Position numbers and translations under genes: made by a program
DNA from: Halapricum desulfuricans
GTDB taxonomy: Archaea > Halobacteriota > Halobacteria > Halobacteriales > Haloarculaceae
Assembly: GCF_017094505.1 (NCBI RefSeq)
Contig: NZ_CP064787.1
Location: 558,001 to 622,000, forward strand
Length of the DNA stretch: 64,000 nucleotides
Reading direction: 5' to 3'
The notes under the pieces: model-generated
Database searches by the model: none
Told to the model about the DNA's origin: nothing
What the model saw: only the letters and a program-made list of their open reading frames with translations
Shown here: piece after piece, positions 26,135-36,321 of the stretch
Layout of the letters: each line of letters starts with the position of its first letter
Numbering within the stretch: position 1 is the first letter of the stretch

Positions 26135-26671
26135 TCAGTACGTCGGGTGTTCCTCGCGGTTCCCCTCGCGCTTGTTGACGACGCGCGCGAGCGTGAACAG
26201 CAGGTCCGACAGCCGGTTGAGATAGACGATCGCTCGTTCGTTGATCTCGGGTTGCGTCCCGGCGAGTTCGACCGCGCGACGCTCGGCGCGCCGACAGACC
26301 GCCCGCGCGTGGTGGAGTTTCGCGCCCGGCTCGGATCCGCTGGGAAGCACGAACTGCTCGAGGGGGTCAAGTTCCGCGTCGAACTCGTCGATCCACTCTT
26401 CGACCGCTTCGACGTGCGATTCGGTCACGACCGGGTCGTCCTCGGCGGGTTCGGGCGTCGCGAAGTCGGCCTGCACGACGTGCAACTGGTTTTGCACCTC
26501 GCGCAGACAGTCCTCGACGTCCTCGTACTCGAGGGGTCGCACGACGCCGACGAGCGCGTTGACCTCGTCGACGGTCCCGTAGGCTTCGATCCGGGGACTC
26601 GCTTTCGAGACCTGCGACATGTCCCGCAGGTCTGTCAGTCCGTCGTCACCGCGGCCGGTATAGATCTTCAT
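26135..26671 (-). CDS. Cob(I)alamin adenosyltransferase, PduO type
   Basis: 178 aa. MKIYTGRGDDGLTDL (nucleotide-binding start), EAYGTVDEVNALVGV, LPSGSEPGAKLHHARAVCRRAER and the C-terminal YLNRLSDLLFTLARVVN are diagnostic of the PduO family. It makes adenosylcobalamin from cob(I)alamin and ATP. ATG 26671 gives a standard N-terminus. No other cobalamin gene is in the window. Confidence 0.94.
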   Translation of the reverse strand: MKIYTGRGDDGLTDLRDMSQVSKASPRIEAYGTVDEVNALVGVVRPLEYEDVEDCLREVQNQLHVVQADFATPEPAEDDPVVTESHVEAVEEWIDEFDAELDPLEQFVLPSGSEPGAKLHHARAVCRRAERRAVELAGTQPEINERAIVYLNRLSDLLFTLARVVNKREGNREEHPTY

Positions 26672-26786
26672 ATCCCGCCGTTCGGACGTGACGAGCATAA
26701 CCGTTCGGACGCGACGAGCGCGACCGGCCTGCGAGCCGACGATTGTCCCGAAGGACAGCACGGCAACGGACCGGACGTCCCGGCGA

Positions 26787-27539
26787 TCACATGTACGCCG
26801 CGTCCCAGCGAGTGGGCTTGCGACTGTTGCCGCAGTCGTCACACTCGATGCGGCCCATCGCGTCCATTGCGTTTGCGAGCTGTTTGCAACTCCCGCAGTA
26901 GTAGCCGTAGCGTTCGCCCCGAGTCTGGTCGGCGTAGACGGGATAGAACGGCCCTAGCGATCCCCGTTCGGCGTCGTCGCGATCGACGTAGACGGTCTCC
27001 CCGGCCGACGTTTCACAGGCGGTGAGCCCCGACGGCTCCTCGACGTAGATGTTCTCGACGTGCGTCCGGCTGGCGATCTCGACGTCGCGGCGACCGACTC
27101 GCTGGAATCCCAACCGCTCGAAGAACCCGTTACCCTCGCTGTTCTCCGCGAGGACCCGGCCCTGGATCGTGCTCGCGCCGCGTTCGCGAAGGCGCTCGCG
27201 GGTCGCCTCGAACAGGTCCGTGCCGATCCTCTCTCCACGATAGGACGGGTCGACGTGCAGCCACAGCAACATCGCTTTCTGCTGGGAGTCGGTGTCGTCG
27301 AAGACGACCGCGTCTTCGAGGGTGCTCTCCGAGAAGCCGACGACCTGGCCGTCGCGCTCGGCGACGAGAAGGAGCCGGTCCCCGTCGTTCAGTCGGTCAC
27401 ACAGGTTGTCTTCGGTGTACCACTCCTCGATCGCGCTGGTGATCGCCTGCGGGCTCAGCGAGTACGACGTCTGCAGCGACCGCCGGGCGATATCCCGGAT
27501 CGCCGGTCGGTCCGCGGGCGTGGCTGGACGGACGTTCAT
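26787..27539 (-). CDS. GNAT acetyltransferase with C-terminal zinc ribbon
   Basis: 250 aa. A GNAT fold occupies residues 1-155, with acetyl-CoA site VDPSYRGERIGTDLF. A linker follows, then residues 205-245 form a zinc ribbon with YCGSC and CDDCGNSR. The architecture is common in haloarchaea, and the substrate is unknown. It starts at ATG 27539, 115 bp upstream of the adenosyltransferase on the same strand. Confidence 0.85.
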   Translation of the reverse strand: MNVRPATPADRPAIRDIARRSLQTSYSLSPQAITSAIEEWYTEDNLCDRLNDGDRLLLVAERDGQVVGFSESTLEDAVVFDDTDSQQKAMLLWLHVDPSYRGERIGTDLFEATRERLRERGASTIQGRVLAENSEGNGFFERLGFQRVGRRDVEIASRTHVENIYVEEPSGLTACETSAGETVYVDRDDAERGSLGPFYPVYADQTRGERYGYYCGSCKQLANAMDAMGRIECDDCGNSRKPTRWDAAYM

Positions 27540-27663
27540 GCCGAAGACGTTCGCGTTCGATCGTTAAAAAGACGGGCGCTCGCGCGACTTTTGCGCTCGC
27601 GCCGTAGAACCAAATAAGAGTGTCGTAACGCTAAAGAGTCAAACAGACCTTTTTGTAGATAAC

Positions 27664-27714
27664 ATGAACAACGAACGTCCCGTCGGGAGGTGGTTCTGTG
27701 GGTGTCGAGATTAA
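27664..27714 (+). CDS. 16-codon upstream ORF overlapping the HD gene start
   Basis: ATG at 27664 opens a 16-residue frame (MNNERPVGRWFCGCRD) that ends at the TAA at 27712-27714, 14 bp inside the HD-domain gene. It overlaps that gene's Shine-Dalgarno GGGAGGTGG. It would fit a regulatory leader ORF, but it is short enough to be chance. Confidence 0.3.
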   Translation: MNNERPVGRWFCGCRD

Positions 27715-28414
27715 GGAGTCGCCGGTCACGGACGCCGAATTCGAGGCGATGAAGCAGTTCGTCCGGGACTACCTCACGGCAAGCGTCGAGAGCGAAGAGG
27801 AAGGTGGGCGTATGCGATGGTATCCCTGGCACTCGGCGACGTATCGGTTCAACCACATCATGAACGTCGTCGAACTCGCCGGGGAGATCGCGCGCCGGGA
27901 AGGCGCGGACGTCGACGTGACGCGCGTGGCAGCGCTGTTTCACGACGTCGCCAAGCTCGAGGCCGAGCAGGACCGCCACGCCGAAGTCGGCGCAAAGGTC
28001 GCCAAAGAGTATCTGACGACTCACGGCGACTACCCCCAGTCGTTCGTCGAGCAGGTCGTCGACGCCGTGCGCGACCACTCCTACCAGGGCGACCTGACGG
28101 ATTTGCCCCTCGAAACCCAGTGTCTCATCGAGGCCGACATCCTGGACAAGGTCGGTGCCAACGGTGCGACGCTGCTGTTGTTGCGGATGGGGTACGAATC
28201 ACGGACGCATATGGACGCCGCCGAGATGGTCGGCCGGGTGCTCGAACGCGGTCGAGACGCCCGCGATCGCGTCCGCAGCGACGCCGCCGAGAGCGTCGCC
28301 CACCGGCGACTCAAGCGCGTGAAATGGCTCAAGGAGTGGCTCGAAGAGGAAGTCACGAACATGGACGAAGGCGGTGGGTTCGAGACCGACGAACCCGAGT
28401 CGGCGAAGCGATGA
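27698..28414 (+). CDS. HD-domain phosphohydrolase
   Basis: 238 aa. The metal-site motifs are YRFNHIMNVVELA, LFHDVAKLE, AVRDHSYQG and ADILDKVG, an HD-superfamily pattern. GTG at 27698 is supported by GGGAGGTGG four to five nt upstream. The substrate is unknown; HD proteins of this type act on nucleotides or cyclic nucleotides. The C-terminal ~40 residues are a charged helix (RLKRVKWLKEWLEEEV) and an acidic tail. Confidence 0.88.
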   Translation: MGVEIKESPVTDAEFEAMKQFVRDYLTASVESEEEGGRMRWYPWHSATYRFNHIMNVVELAGEIARREGADVDVTRVAALFHDVAKLEAEQDRHAEVGAKVAKEYLTTHGDYPQSFVEQVVDAVRDHSYQGDLTDLPLETQCLIEADILDKVGANGATLLLLRMGYESRTHMDAAEMVGRVLERGRDARDRVRSDAAESVAHRRLKRVKWLKEWLEEEVTNMDEGGGFETDEPESAKR

Positions 28415-28449
28415 CGCGGCCCCGGTCGTGACGGCAAGCCGTCACTCGA

Positions 28450-29133
28450 TCACAGCAGTGTCTGTACCGCGTCGAGGACGAACAAAGCGCCGAACCCTGC
28501 GAACGCGATCGCGCTGAGTGCTGCCACAGCCGGAGCGAAGCGGTCGACGCGCTCGCGTCCGGCGACCAGCGCCGCCGGGAACGCGACGATCCAGATAACG
28601 ATTCCGGCGAACAGCCCGGCAATCAAAAGCGGCGTCCCGGTCTGTACGATCAGCCGCCCGGCCAGTGGCGACTCCGGAGACAGCGCCGTCGCGAGTACGT
28701 CGATCCGGCCCGGGTCGAGCAGGCCGACCCCGACGGTGAGCCAGAAGACGATCTGATAGGGGTTGGTTATCGCGAGCGTGAACGCCTTCAGAAAGCCGCG
28801 CCCGTTCGACGCCGCTCCGTCTCCCTGGAACGTCACCGAGAGGTCACGGACGGCGTCGTAGGCGAAATACCACAGCAGGAGGCCACCGACCCCGACCATG
28901 ACGCCCTGCAGCGTGGCCGACCGCCGGACGACTGCCACGGCTCCGAGCAACGACAACACGAGAAAGCACGCGTCGGCGACCATCGCACCGAGCCCGGCGG
29001 TGAACCCCGCACGCCAGCCCCGGACGACGCTCTCCTCGGCGATGACCGCGTTCATCGGCCCCGGCGGCGCGGCCAGTGCGAGCCCGAAGACGACGCCCGC
29101 GCCTGCGGTCGCGACAGTTTCGAAGAGACCCAT
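28450..29133 (-). CDS. LysE-family exporter
   Basis: 227 aa with six membrane segments. The LysE/RhtB opening GLALAAPPGPMNAVIAEESVVRGWRAG and the later AITNPYQIVFWLTVG are characteristic. It is likely to export an amino acid or related small molecule; which one cannot be told. It is convergent with the HD gene and sits 88 bp after the DnaK stop on the same strand. Confidence 0.9.
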   Translation of the reverse strand: MGLFETVATAGAGVVFGLALAAPPGPMNAVIAEESVVRGWRAGFTAGLGAMVADACFLVLSLLGAVAVVRRSATLQGVMVGVGGLLLWYFAYDAVRDLSVTFQGDGAASNGRGFLKAFTLAITNPYQIVFWLTVGVGLLDPGRIDVLATALSPESPLAGRLIVQTGTPLLIAGLFAGIVIWIVAFPAALVAGRERVDRFAPAVAALSAIAFAGFGALFVLDAVQTLL

Positions 29134-29221
29134 CGACGGTCGTTAGACGCTGCTGTTGAAAAGTCCGACGAGACCGATCGCCTGCGACGATGTCGAAAGT
29201 CCGCGAACGTCGACAGGCCGT

Positions 29222-31111
29222 CTAGTCTTTGTCTTCGTCGACGTCTTCGAAGTCGGCGTCGACGTACTCCTCGTCCTGGCCGGCCGCACCGCCAGCACCG
29301 GGTCCTGCTGCGCCGCCGGGACCGGCACCCGCAGCGCCACCCGGGCCAGCGCCGGCGGCCTGCTGGGCCTGCTCCTGATACATCTGCTTGCCGATCTCCT
29401 GGAGTTCCTCGGTCAGCGCCTCGGTGACGTCCTCGTAGTCGTCTGTGTCGGCGTCCTCGTCCTCCAGCGTCTCCTCGACGTCTTCGATTTTCGCCTCGAT
29501 GGTCTCCCGGAGGTCGTCGTCGACGTTCTCCTCGTTCTCATCGAGCAGGGTCTCAGCACGCCGGACGGCCGCCTCGGCCTCGTTGCGGGCCTCGATGCGC
29601 TGGCGGCGCTGTTCGTCTTCTTCGGCGTGTTGCTCGGCCTCTTCCTGCATCTGCTCGATCTCCTCGTCGCTCAGGCCGGCACCGCCCTCGATAGTGATGT
29701 CTTCCTTGTTGCCCGAGCCCTTGTCCTCGGCGGAGACGTTGACGATCCCGTTCTCGTCGATGGAGAACGTCACCTCGATCTGCGGGGTCCCGGCGGGCGC
29801 CGGCGGGATCCCCGCGAGCGTGAACTCGCCGAGCAGTTCGTTTTCCTCGGCGATCTCGCGTTCGCCCTGGAAGACACGGATCTGGACCTGCGTCTGGTTG
29901 GCCGCGGCGGTCGTGAAGATCTTCGACTCCTCGGTCGGGATCGTCGTGTTCTTCTCGATGAGCCGCTCGAACAGCCCGCCCTTCACTTCGACGCCCAGCG
30001 AGAGCGGCGTCACGTCCAGCAAGACGATGTCGTCGACGTCGCCGCTGAGGACGCCGCCCTGAATGGCCGCGCCCAGCGCGACGGCCTCGTCGGGGTTGAC
30101 GTTCTTCTTGGGCTCCTGGCCGGTCAGTTCCTCGACTTGTTCCTGGACCTGTGGCATCCGCGTCGAGCCGCCGACCAGCAGGACCTCGTCGATGTCACTC
30201 TTGTCGTACCCGGCGTCTTCGAGGGCCTGCTCGGTCGGTTCGACCGTCCGCTCGATCAGGTCCTCGGTCAGGCTCTCGAACTTCGCCCGCGTGATCGACT
30301 CCTCGAGGTGGACCGGGCCGTCATCGGTCGCCGTGATAAAGGGCAGGTTGATATCGGCTTCCTTCCGCGAGGAGAGTTCGATCTTGGCTTCCTCGGCGGC
30401 GTCTTTCAGCCGCTGAAGGGCCTGGCGGTCCTCGGTCAGATCGATGCCGTGCTCGTTCTCGAACTCCTCGGCCAGCCAGTCGATGATGGCCTGATCCCAG
30501 TCGTCGCCACCGAGGTCGTTGTCACCGTTGGTCGCGACGACCTCGTAGACGCCGCCGCCGAGATCCAGAATCGAGACGTCGAAGGTCCCGCCCCCGAGGT
30601 CGTAGACGAGCACCGTCTGGTCGGACTCGTCGTCGAGCCCGTAGGCCATCGACGCGGCGGTCGGCTCGTTGACGATGCGCTCGACCTCGAAGCCGGCGAT
30701 CTCGCCGGCGTCTTTGGTCGCCTGACGCTGGCGGTCGTTGAAGTACGCCGGGACCGTGATGACGGCTTTCTCGACCTCGTCGCCGAGGTATTCCTCGGCG
30801 TCGTGTTTGATCTTCTGGAGGATCATCGCCGAGACCTGCTCGGGCGTGTACTCCTCGCCGTCGAGCTCGACCGTGTAGTCGTCCTCGCCCATGTGGCGCT
30901 TGATCGACTGGACGGTCTGCTCGGGGTTCTTGACGGCCTGGTTCTTCGCGGGTTTGCCGACGAGGCGCTCCCCGTCGTCGAACGCGACGACCGACGGCGT
31001 CGTCCGCTCGCCTTCGCTGTTGACGATGATCTCCGGATCGGCCCCTTCCATCACCGCGAACGCGGAGTTGGTCGTCCCCAGGTCGATTCCGAGGATCTTG
31101 TTGCTTGCCAT
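29222..31111 (-). CDS. dnaK: Hsp70 chaperone DnaK
   Basis: 629 aa, full length: ATPase domain with [46 protein letters not shown] and [10 protein letters not shown]; substrate domain from about residue 370 ([16 protein letters not shown]); lid and a tail with repeated Pro-Gly-Gly-Ala-Ala units ending acidic [19 protein letters not shown] 31111 has a TATA-like CAACTTTTAACC ~36 nt upstream. grpE and dnaJ, which often flank dnaK in haloarchaea, are absent on both sides here. Confidence 0.97.
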   Translation of the reverse strand: MASNKILGIDLGTTNSAFAVMEGADPEIIVNSEGERTTPSVVAFDDGERLVGKPAKNQAVKNPEQTVQSIKRHMGEDDYTVELDGEEYTPEQVSAMILQKIKHDAEEYLGDEVEKAVITVPAYFNDRQRQATKDAGEIAGFEVERIVNEPTAASMAYGLDDESDQTVLVYDLGGGTFDVSILDLGGGVYEVVATNGDNDLGGDDWDQAIIDWLAEEFENEHGIDLTEDRQALQRLKDAAEEAKIELSSRKEADINLPFITATDDGPVHLEESITRAKFESLTEDLIERTVEPTEQALEDAGYDKSDIDEVLLVGGSTRMPQVQEQVEELTGQEPKKNVNPDEAVALGAAIQGGVLSGDVDDIVLLDVTPLSLGVEVKGGLFERLIEKNTTIPTEESKIFTTAAANQTQVQIRVFQGEREIAEENELLGEFTLAGIPPAPAGTPQIEVTFSIDENGIVNVSAEDKGSGNKEDITIEGGAGLSDEEIEQMQEEAEQHAEEDEQRRQRIEARNEAEAAVRRAETLLDENEENVDDDLRETIEAKIEDVEETLEDEDADTDDYEDVTEALTEELQEIGKQMYQEQAQQAAGAGPGGAAGAGPGGAAGPGAGGAAGQDEEYVDADFEDVDEDKD

Positions 31112-31520
31112 GTTGGGGACACCTACCCGTCTGACCCGGTTAAAAGTTGCTAGACGAACCGAGACCGAACCCGGCCCGATCGACCGAGAGCGGCCGTCTC
31201 AAGACGCGCAAGCTCGCGCTTCCGATGCAAATAAATCAACCGCTTTCATAGCGGTCGCTGCCCGTCTGTTCCGGATCGACTGCACGACTGCGTCCTGTCG
31301 AACGGCGTGAGACAGGGCACAGACGTCGAGAACCGACTTCGCCAGCGTCCCCGTGACTGGAATGAACGAGTGTCGCGTTCTGCGAGCGCGCCGACGTGCG
31401 ACCACACAGGCGAATCGTTACATGTGGACATGCGTTCCCCGGTCTGTCGTGAGTGGACTCACAGCTGGCGAATCGCGGCACACCGGTCGACTTCCAGGTG
31501 TCAAGTTGGCGTGACGGCCG
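31112..31520. other. Gene-free gap with dnaK promoter and a decayed repeat
   Basis: 409 bp. The left end holds the dnaK promoter (minus strand, TATA-like near 31140-31150). An AT-rich GCAAATAAATC lies at 31227-31237, and a partial palindromic element (copy G) at 31248-31310. The rest has no frame with a convincing start or haloarchaeal protein composition. Confidence 0.6.
31248..31310. repeat. Palindromic dispersed element, copy G (partial)
   Basis: ATAGCGGTCGCTG followed by GTCTGTTCCGGATCGACTGC, which differs from the same part of copy E at only two positions over about 24 nt. The right half has decayed and no clear inverted end remains. Confidence 0.6.
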
Positions 31521-31982
31521 TCAGCTGGCGGGGTTTTTCCGCGACAGGTTGCTGCCACAGATCGGACACCGGTCGTGGTGCTCGTCGAACTCCCGACCAC
31601 AGCCCTGACACTGGAATCGCCACTCGCGTTGCTCGTCGATGCCCTCCTGCGCGATGACCTCGACGGCGACTTCGAGTTTGTCGGCGACGTTCTGCATCGC
31701 GTAGTCGTCGGTGACGAGCGTCCCGTCGAGTTCGAAGGTCGCGGCGACGAGTCGGATGTCGGTCCGGGAGAGCGTCTCGAGGTCGCCGGTCTCGCGGGCG
31801 GCCCGCTCGACGCGCTCGACGGTCCCGCTGTCGGGGATGTGCAGGTGCATCCCCGATCCCTCGAGCGCATCGAACCGGTAGGCGCTCTCGTCAGTCAGTT
31901 CCTCTCGGACGAGCGGGATCGTCGCGATCTCGGCGTCCGTGTGGTACTCGTTGATAAACGCCGACGAATCGAGGACGTACAT
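31521..31982 (-). CDS. nob1: NOB1-family rRNA-maturation endonuclease
   Basis: 153 aa: an N-terminal PIN domain with acidic catalytic residues (VLDSSAF, REELTDE, RTDIRLVAATFELDG, VTDDYAMQN) and a C-terminal zinc ribbon (CQGCG, CPICGSN). It cuts pre-16S rRNA at the mature 3' end. The ATG directly abuts the stop of the upstream PRC-barrel gene, so the two are coupled. Confidence 0.92.
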   Translation of the reverse strand: MYVLDSSAFINEYHTDAEIATIPLVREELTDESAYRFDALEGSGMHLHIPDSGTVERVERAARETGDLETLSRTDIRLVAATFELDGTLVTDDYAMQNVADKLEVAVEVIAQEGIDEQREWRFQCQGCGREFDEHHDRCPICGSNLSRKNPAS

Positions 31983-32222
31983 TTAGCGATCGATGATGAC
32001 GTGGTCTTTGACGGCCTGGACGCGGTTGACCGGCACCAGCAGCCGACCCTGTTCGTCGCGGTCGAACTCGACGTCTCTGACCTGCTCGTCGGGGTCGATG
32101 ACCAGGTTCGACAGTTGACCCGACTCCAGATCCATCGTGATGTTGTACAGCATGCCAAGCTCTGCTCCGTCCGTTCCCATGACGGCTTTGCCCGAGAGGT
32201 TCTCGGCGAGTATGTCGGCCAT
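31983..32222 (-). CDS. PRC-barrel domain protein
   Basis: 79 aa single PRC-barrel: SGKAVMGTDGAELGMLYNITMD, LVIDPDEQ, LLVPVNRVQAVKDHVIIDR. Small proteins of this type are common in archaea and resemble the RimM C-terminal domain; pairing with NOB1 suggests a role in ribosome maturation. It is first in the two-gene operon. Confidence 0.9.
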   Translation of the reverse strand: MADILAENLSGKAVMGTDGAELGMLYNITMDLESGQLSNLVIDPDEQVRDVEFDRDEQGRLLVPVNRVQAVKDHVIIDR

Positions 32223-32306
32223 GTAGGCTCTTACCGAGTCTGATTACATAAACGCCACGGGCCGCGTTCGGCAACGACCGCCCCAGCACGAAAGCGCCGA
32301 CTCTCG

Positions 32307-34130
32307 TTACCGCGAGGAGATCGTATTGACCGCCGGAACAAGGTTCGTTATACACTTGCATTCCTCGCAGTCCTCACACCCCTCGGCGAGGGCAATCTGC
32401 ACGATCGGGCAGTCAAGCGGGACGATCGTCGTCTGCAGCGATTCCTCGTCGGGGCCGGCCGGCCCGTCACGAAGGGCGATCGTGATCGCCTTGCCGGTCC
32501 GGGAGTTTCGATCGCTGACGCGCTCGCGGACCCGCTCGAGGAGGTCGTCGCGGACCGGACCGTCCCGGTGTGCCGGCGGGAGGAACGACAGGGCGGCCTC
32601 ACCCAACTCGCCGTCGTACACCAGCGACCCCAGTCGGCTCCGCTCGCGGGTCAGCCCCGCGGTGATCGTCCGGCGCATCGCTTCGACACTGCGGTCGTGG
32701 GCAACGCTGGCGAGCTCGGGCACGCCCTCGGCGACGAACATCGTCACGGCGTTGCCGTACAGCGCATTGTCGTCGACGATCCAGCCGCCGGCGAAGACGA
32801 GCTGCTCGCCGTGGCGGATCCGTCGGACGAACAGCAGCGCCGGCATCGGCTCGGGACAGTCCTCGGGACGGGCTGTCACCGACAGCACGACTGTCGGTGA
32901 GACACTGCTGTCGCCGACCGCTCGCTCGTTTCCCCACGAGTGCAGTCCGTTCCCGTCGTTGCGGCTGACGTTCCCACCGCCGATGGAGACGGCGCCCACG
33001 GCAGTATCAACGCCGTCTCCGTCGTCGTCCGAGTCGATACTGCCACGGACGTCCAGACTAACGGTCGCGTTGTTGAGTCCCTCGCCCTTGTAGCCGAGCG
33101 CGAGCAGCTGTTCGTTGGGGTTATAGGGTCCGGTCCCCGTCGGGAACGGCCAGTCGACGTCCGCTGTGAGTCGCGGTTCGCTGCGACCCCACGCGTACAC
33201 CGTCCCGTCCGAGTCGTCGGCTCGACCGGTGAGATACTGCAACACTCGTTCGGGCGTCAGTTCGTCGGCCAGCCGCTCGTCTCCCAGACGCGCGTCCGGT
33301 GCGGTGAGAACGAACCGCTCGCCGATGACGGCTTCGCCGTCGAGGTAGGCGGCCAGTTCCGAACCGTCGTCGAGGCCGTCTCCGTCGGAGTCAGCGTCGA
33401 GGCCGTCGTCGTCGGAGTCGATCGCGTCTTCAAGCCGCCGGATGTCGCCCGCGACGGTCTCGCGGACGCGCTCGACCGACGCTTCGGCCTGCTCCCAGTC
33501 GCCGGCGTCGACGGCGTCGATCGCAGTCCGCACCGCCTGTTCCCGGATGTCTGCGTTCTCCCGGACCGTCGCACACACGTCAGTCATACAGCGTTCGAGT
33601 TCGGCCTGAACGGCGTCGATCGTCACCACCACGTCCTCGAGCGCCGGTCTGCTTGTCCGGGCCGAGCGCTTGCTGATGGAGTCGCTGGCCGCCGCGACCT
33701 GTGTCGCCAGCTTGCGCTCCAGTTCGAGCACGTCGGCGAGACCGTCCCCGTCGGCGTCCGGATCGGACCGGACCGCACTCGTCCGGTTCGATCGCGAAGA
33801 GTTGTGGTTCTGTGCTTGCACGAGCGACGTCGTGACGTAAGTCGGGAGGTCGACCGACGACTCCAGTCCCTCGACGGTTCCCGAGACAGTAATCGGAACG
33901 TACTCGACGGTACGGTCGGACTCCGCACGGCTCTCCGCCGGCGCGTCGGCACCGCCGTAAAACGCCGCAGGCGTCGCGACAGTGTGCACGAGGTCACCCG
34001 CGGCGTCCCCAGCGAATTCCTCAAACGTGTCGAGACAGCCCGCCAGCCCGGCGACACCCAGTGTCCCACCAGCAGCCAGCACCGCACGTCGAGTGAGCCG
34101 CCCGTCCGGTCTTCGCGAGTTCGGAGTCAT
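32307..34130 (-). CDS. Tat-exported lipoprotein with calcium-binding repeats
   Basis: 607 aa. N-terminus LTRRAVLAAGGTLGVAGLAGCLD is a Tat signal with a lipobox Cys, so a surface lipoprotein. Residues ~120-130 (DPDADGDGLADVLELE), ~225-245 (DSDDDGLDADSDGDGLDDGSEL) and ~355 (DSDDDGDGVD) are thrombospondin type-3/dockerin-like Ca2+ loops. The C-terminus has a compact cysteine cluster (EGCEDCEECKC). Between them the sequence is beta-rich and unrecognised. ATG 34130 is chosen from the Tat signal. It lies between the NOB1/PRC pair and infB, which I recall as neighbours in other haloarchaea, so it may be an insertion. Confidence 0.82.
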   Translation of the reverse strand: MTPNSRRPDGRLTRRAVLAAGGTLGVAGLAGCLDTFEEFAGDAAGDLVHTVATPAAFYGGADAPAESRAESDRTVEYVPITVSGTVEGLESSVDLPTYVTTSLVQAQNHNSSRSNRTSAVRSDPDADGDGLADVLELERKLATQVAAASDSISKRSARTSRPALEDVVVTIDAVQAELERCMTDVCATVRENADIREQAVRTAIDAVDAGDWEQAEASVERVRETVAGDIRRLEDAIDSDDDGLDADSDGDGLDDGSELAAYLDGEAVIGERFVLTAPDARLGDERLADELTPERVLQYLTGRADDSDGTVYAWGRSEPRLTADVDWPFPTGTGPYNPNEQLLALGYKGEGLNNATVSLDVRGSIDSDDDGDGVDTAVGAVSIGGGNVSRNDGNGLHSWGNERAVGDSSVSPTVVLSVTARPEDCPEPMPALLFVRRIRHGEQLVFAGGWIVDDNALYGNAVTMFVAEGVPELASVAHDRSVEAMRRTITAGLTRERSRLGSLVYDGELGEAALSFLPPAHRDGPVRDDLLERVRERVSDRNSRTGKAITIALRDGPAGPDEESLQTTIVPLDCPIVQIALAEGCEDCEECKCITNLVPAVNTISSR

Positions 34131-34312
34131 CACGATTCTAAGGCGTAGGGACGTATTAACAATGCACAAAGAGGCAAACGGAGCGAGCGGCGAGCAGCCA
34201 CGGAGAGCTCGCCGGACCGATAACAGTCGGCGTCGCTCGCCCGCTCCCAGACGACGCGCTTAAATGCGCCGCTCGACTGGGTTTCGACAACAGCCGCTCG
34301 AGGGTGGTACGT

Positions 34313-36121
34313 ATGTCTGATTCTGACGCCAGCGCCGAACCGACCGCGGGACAGTTACGCACACCGATCGTCGCCGTACTGGGACACGTCGACCACGGCA
34401 AGACGACGCTGCTGGATACGATTCGCGGCTCGGCAGTCACCGAGGGCGAGGCCGGGGCGATCACCCAGCACATCGGCTCGACGGCCGTCCCGCTGGACGT
34501 GATCGGCGACATCGCGGGCTCGCTGGTCGATCCCGAGGACTTCGACCTGCCCGGTCTGTTGTTCATCGACACGCCCGGCCACCACTCCTTCTCGACGCTT
34601 CGCTCCCGCGGCGGCGCGCTGGCCGACATCGCCATCGTCGTCGTCGACGTCACCGACGGCTTCCAGCCCCAGACTATCGAGGCGCTTGACATCCTCAAGC
34701 GCACCCAGACGCCGTTCGTCGTCGCCGCCAACAAGGTCGACACGCTGCCGGGCTGGAACCCCGACGGGACCGAACCGATCCAGCGGGCGATCGACCGCCA
34801 GTCCGACCGCGTCGAATCGGACCTCAACGAACGGCTCTACGAGATCATCGGCGAACTCAGCGACGAGGGCTTCTCCGCGGACATGTACTGGCGCGTGCAG
34901 AACTTCCAGAACAACATCGGCGTCGTCCCCCTCTCGGCGATGACCGGCGAGGGGATTCCGGACCTGCTCACCGTGCTGATGGGGCTGTCTCAGCGATACC
35001 TCAAAGAAGAGATGTCGATCGACGTGGGCGGTCGGGGCGCGGGGACGGTCCTCGAAGTGACCGAGGAGCGCGGGTTCGGGACGACCCTGGACGCGATCGT
35101 CTACGACGGCACCGTCCGTGAGGACGACCAGATCGTCGTCGGCGGCGTCAACGAGCCGATCGTCACCGAGGTGCGGGCGCTGCTCAAACCCAAACCCCTC
35201 TCGGAGATCCGCACCGAGAAGCAGTTCGACACGGTCGAGGCGGTCGCGGCCGCCGACGGGATCAAGATCGCCGCTCCCGACCTGGACGATGCGATGGCCG
35301 GCGCGCCGATCAGAGTGGTCCGCGACCGCGACCTCGAGGCCGTCATCGAGGAGGTCCAGGCGGAACTGGCCGAGCTCGAGGTCGGGACCGACGAGGAGGG
35401 CGTCACCGTCAAGGCCGACACGCTGGGCTCGCTTGAGGCGATCTCCGGGACGCTCGAAGAGGAAGAGATCCCGATCATGCACGCCGAGGTCGGCGACGTC
35501 GCGCCCCGGGACATCCGGATGGCCGCGACCGCCGACGACCCGAAACACCAGGCGATCCTGGCCTTCGGCGTGGACGTGCTCGAGGACGCGCGTCGGCTCG
35601 CCGAGCAGGAGGACGTCGACATCTTCGAGGACGACGTGATCTACCAGCTCGTCGAGGACTACGACGAGCACGTCACGGCCATCGAGGAGGCCCAGCAGGA
35701 CCAGATCCTCGAGAACATCACGCGTCCCGCGCGGTTCGAGATCCTGCCCGATCACACGTTCCGCCAGTCAGACCCCGCCGTGGTCGGGATCGAAGTGCTG
35801 GGCGGGAAGCTGCGCCGGAACGTCGCTGTCGGCCGCTTTTCGGACGGCGAGTTCGAGCGCGTCGGCCACCTCAAGACGATCCAGGACGAGGGCGAGGACG
35901 TCGACGAGGCGGCCCGCGGCGATCGCGTCGCCGTCTCGATCGACGGGCCGACCGTCGGCCGACAGATCGAAGAGGGAGAGCAACTGTGGGTCGAGATCCC
36001 GGAAAAACACGCCAAGATCCTCGAACAGGAGCTCCGCGAGGAGATCACCTCCGGCGAGCGGGAGGTCCTCAAGCAGTATCTCGATACCCATCGCGAGCGC
36101 GACCCCTTCTGGGGGAAGTAA
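34313..36121 (+). CDS. infB: Translation initiation factor aIF5B (IF-2)
   Basis: 602 aa. GTPase motifs [14 protein letters not shown] (G1), DTPGHHSF (G3) and NKVD (G4) are intact, followed by domain II ([15 protein letters not shown]), domain III and the C-terminal domain IV. It promotes subunit joining with Met-tRNAi. ATG 34313 follows GAGGGTGG at a suitable distance; an in-frame GTG at 34304 is less likely. TATA-like GCTTAAATGC at ~34258. Confidence 0.96.
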   Translation: MSDSDASAEPTAGQLRTPIVAVLGHVDHGKTTLLDTIRGSAVTEGEAGAITQHIGSTAVPLDVIGDIAGSLVDPEDFDLPGLLFIDTPGHHSFSTLRSRGGALADIAIVVVDVTDGFQPQTIEALDILKRTQTPFVVAANKVDTLPGWNPDGTEPIQRAIDRQSDRVESDLNERLYEIIGELSDEGFSADMYWRVQNFQNNIGVVPLSAMTGEGIPDLLTVLMGLSQRYLKEEMSIDVGGRGAGTVLEVTEERGFGTTLDAIVYDGTVREDDQIVVGGVNEPIVTEVRALLKPKPLSEIRTEKQFDTVEAVAAADGIKIAAPDLDDAMAGAPIRVVRDRDLEAVIEEVQAELAELEVGTDEEGVTVKADTLGSLEAISGTLEEEEIPIMHAEVGDVAPRDIRMAATADDPKHQAILAFGVDVLEDARRLAEQEDVDIFEDDVIYQLVEDYDEHVTAIEEAQQDQILENITRPARFEILPDHTFRQSDPAVVGIEVLGGKLRRNVAVGRFSDGEFERVGHLKTIQDEGEDVDEAARGDRVAVSIDGPTVGRQIEEGEQLWVEIPEKHAKILEQELREEITSGEREVLKQYLDTHRERDPFWGK

Positions 36122-36126
36122 TCCGA

Positions 36127-36321
36127 TTAGTTACGCCATTCGTTGATGAATGTCGGGGCGATGATGCCAACGCCGAGGAGCACGGCGAAGTGAATCCATT
36201 GCGTATCAGTTACAGCCGTTGTGCCGTACACCGATACGAGAGCGAGTATGACGAAGACTGCTGTAATCTTGGTTTCTGCGCTGACCAGGCTATTCGACCT
36301 TGTGGAGGGCTGTTCTGACAT
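36127..36321 (-). CDS. Small two-helix membrane protein
   Basis: 64 aa. Two hydrophobic helices (about residues 18-36 and 42-58) separated by a short loop, with a Ser/Thr-rich N-terminus. ATG 36321 is preferred. Codon use is less GC-rich than the surrounding genes. No family recognised. Confidence 0.6.
   Translation of the reverse strand: MSEQPSTRSNSLVSAETKITAVFVILALVSVYGTTAVTDTQWIHFAVLLGVGIIAPTFINEWRN

Noticed and set aside
29156-31153. 665-codon plus-strand frame opposite dnaK
   Set aside because: It is the codon-position shadow of dnaK; the dnaK reading has all Hsp70 motifs.
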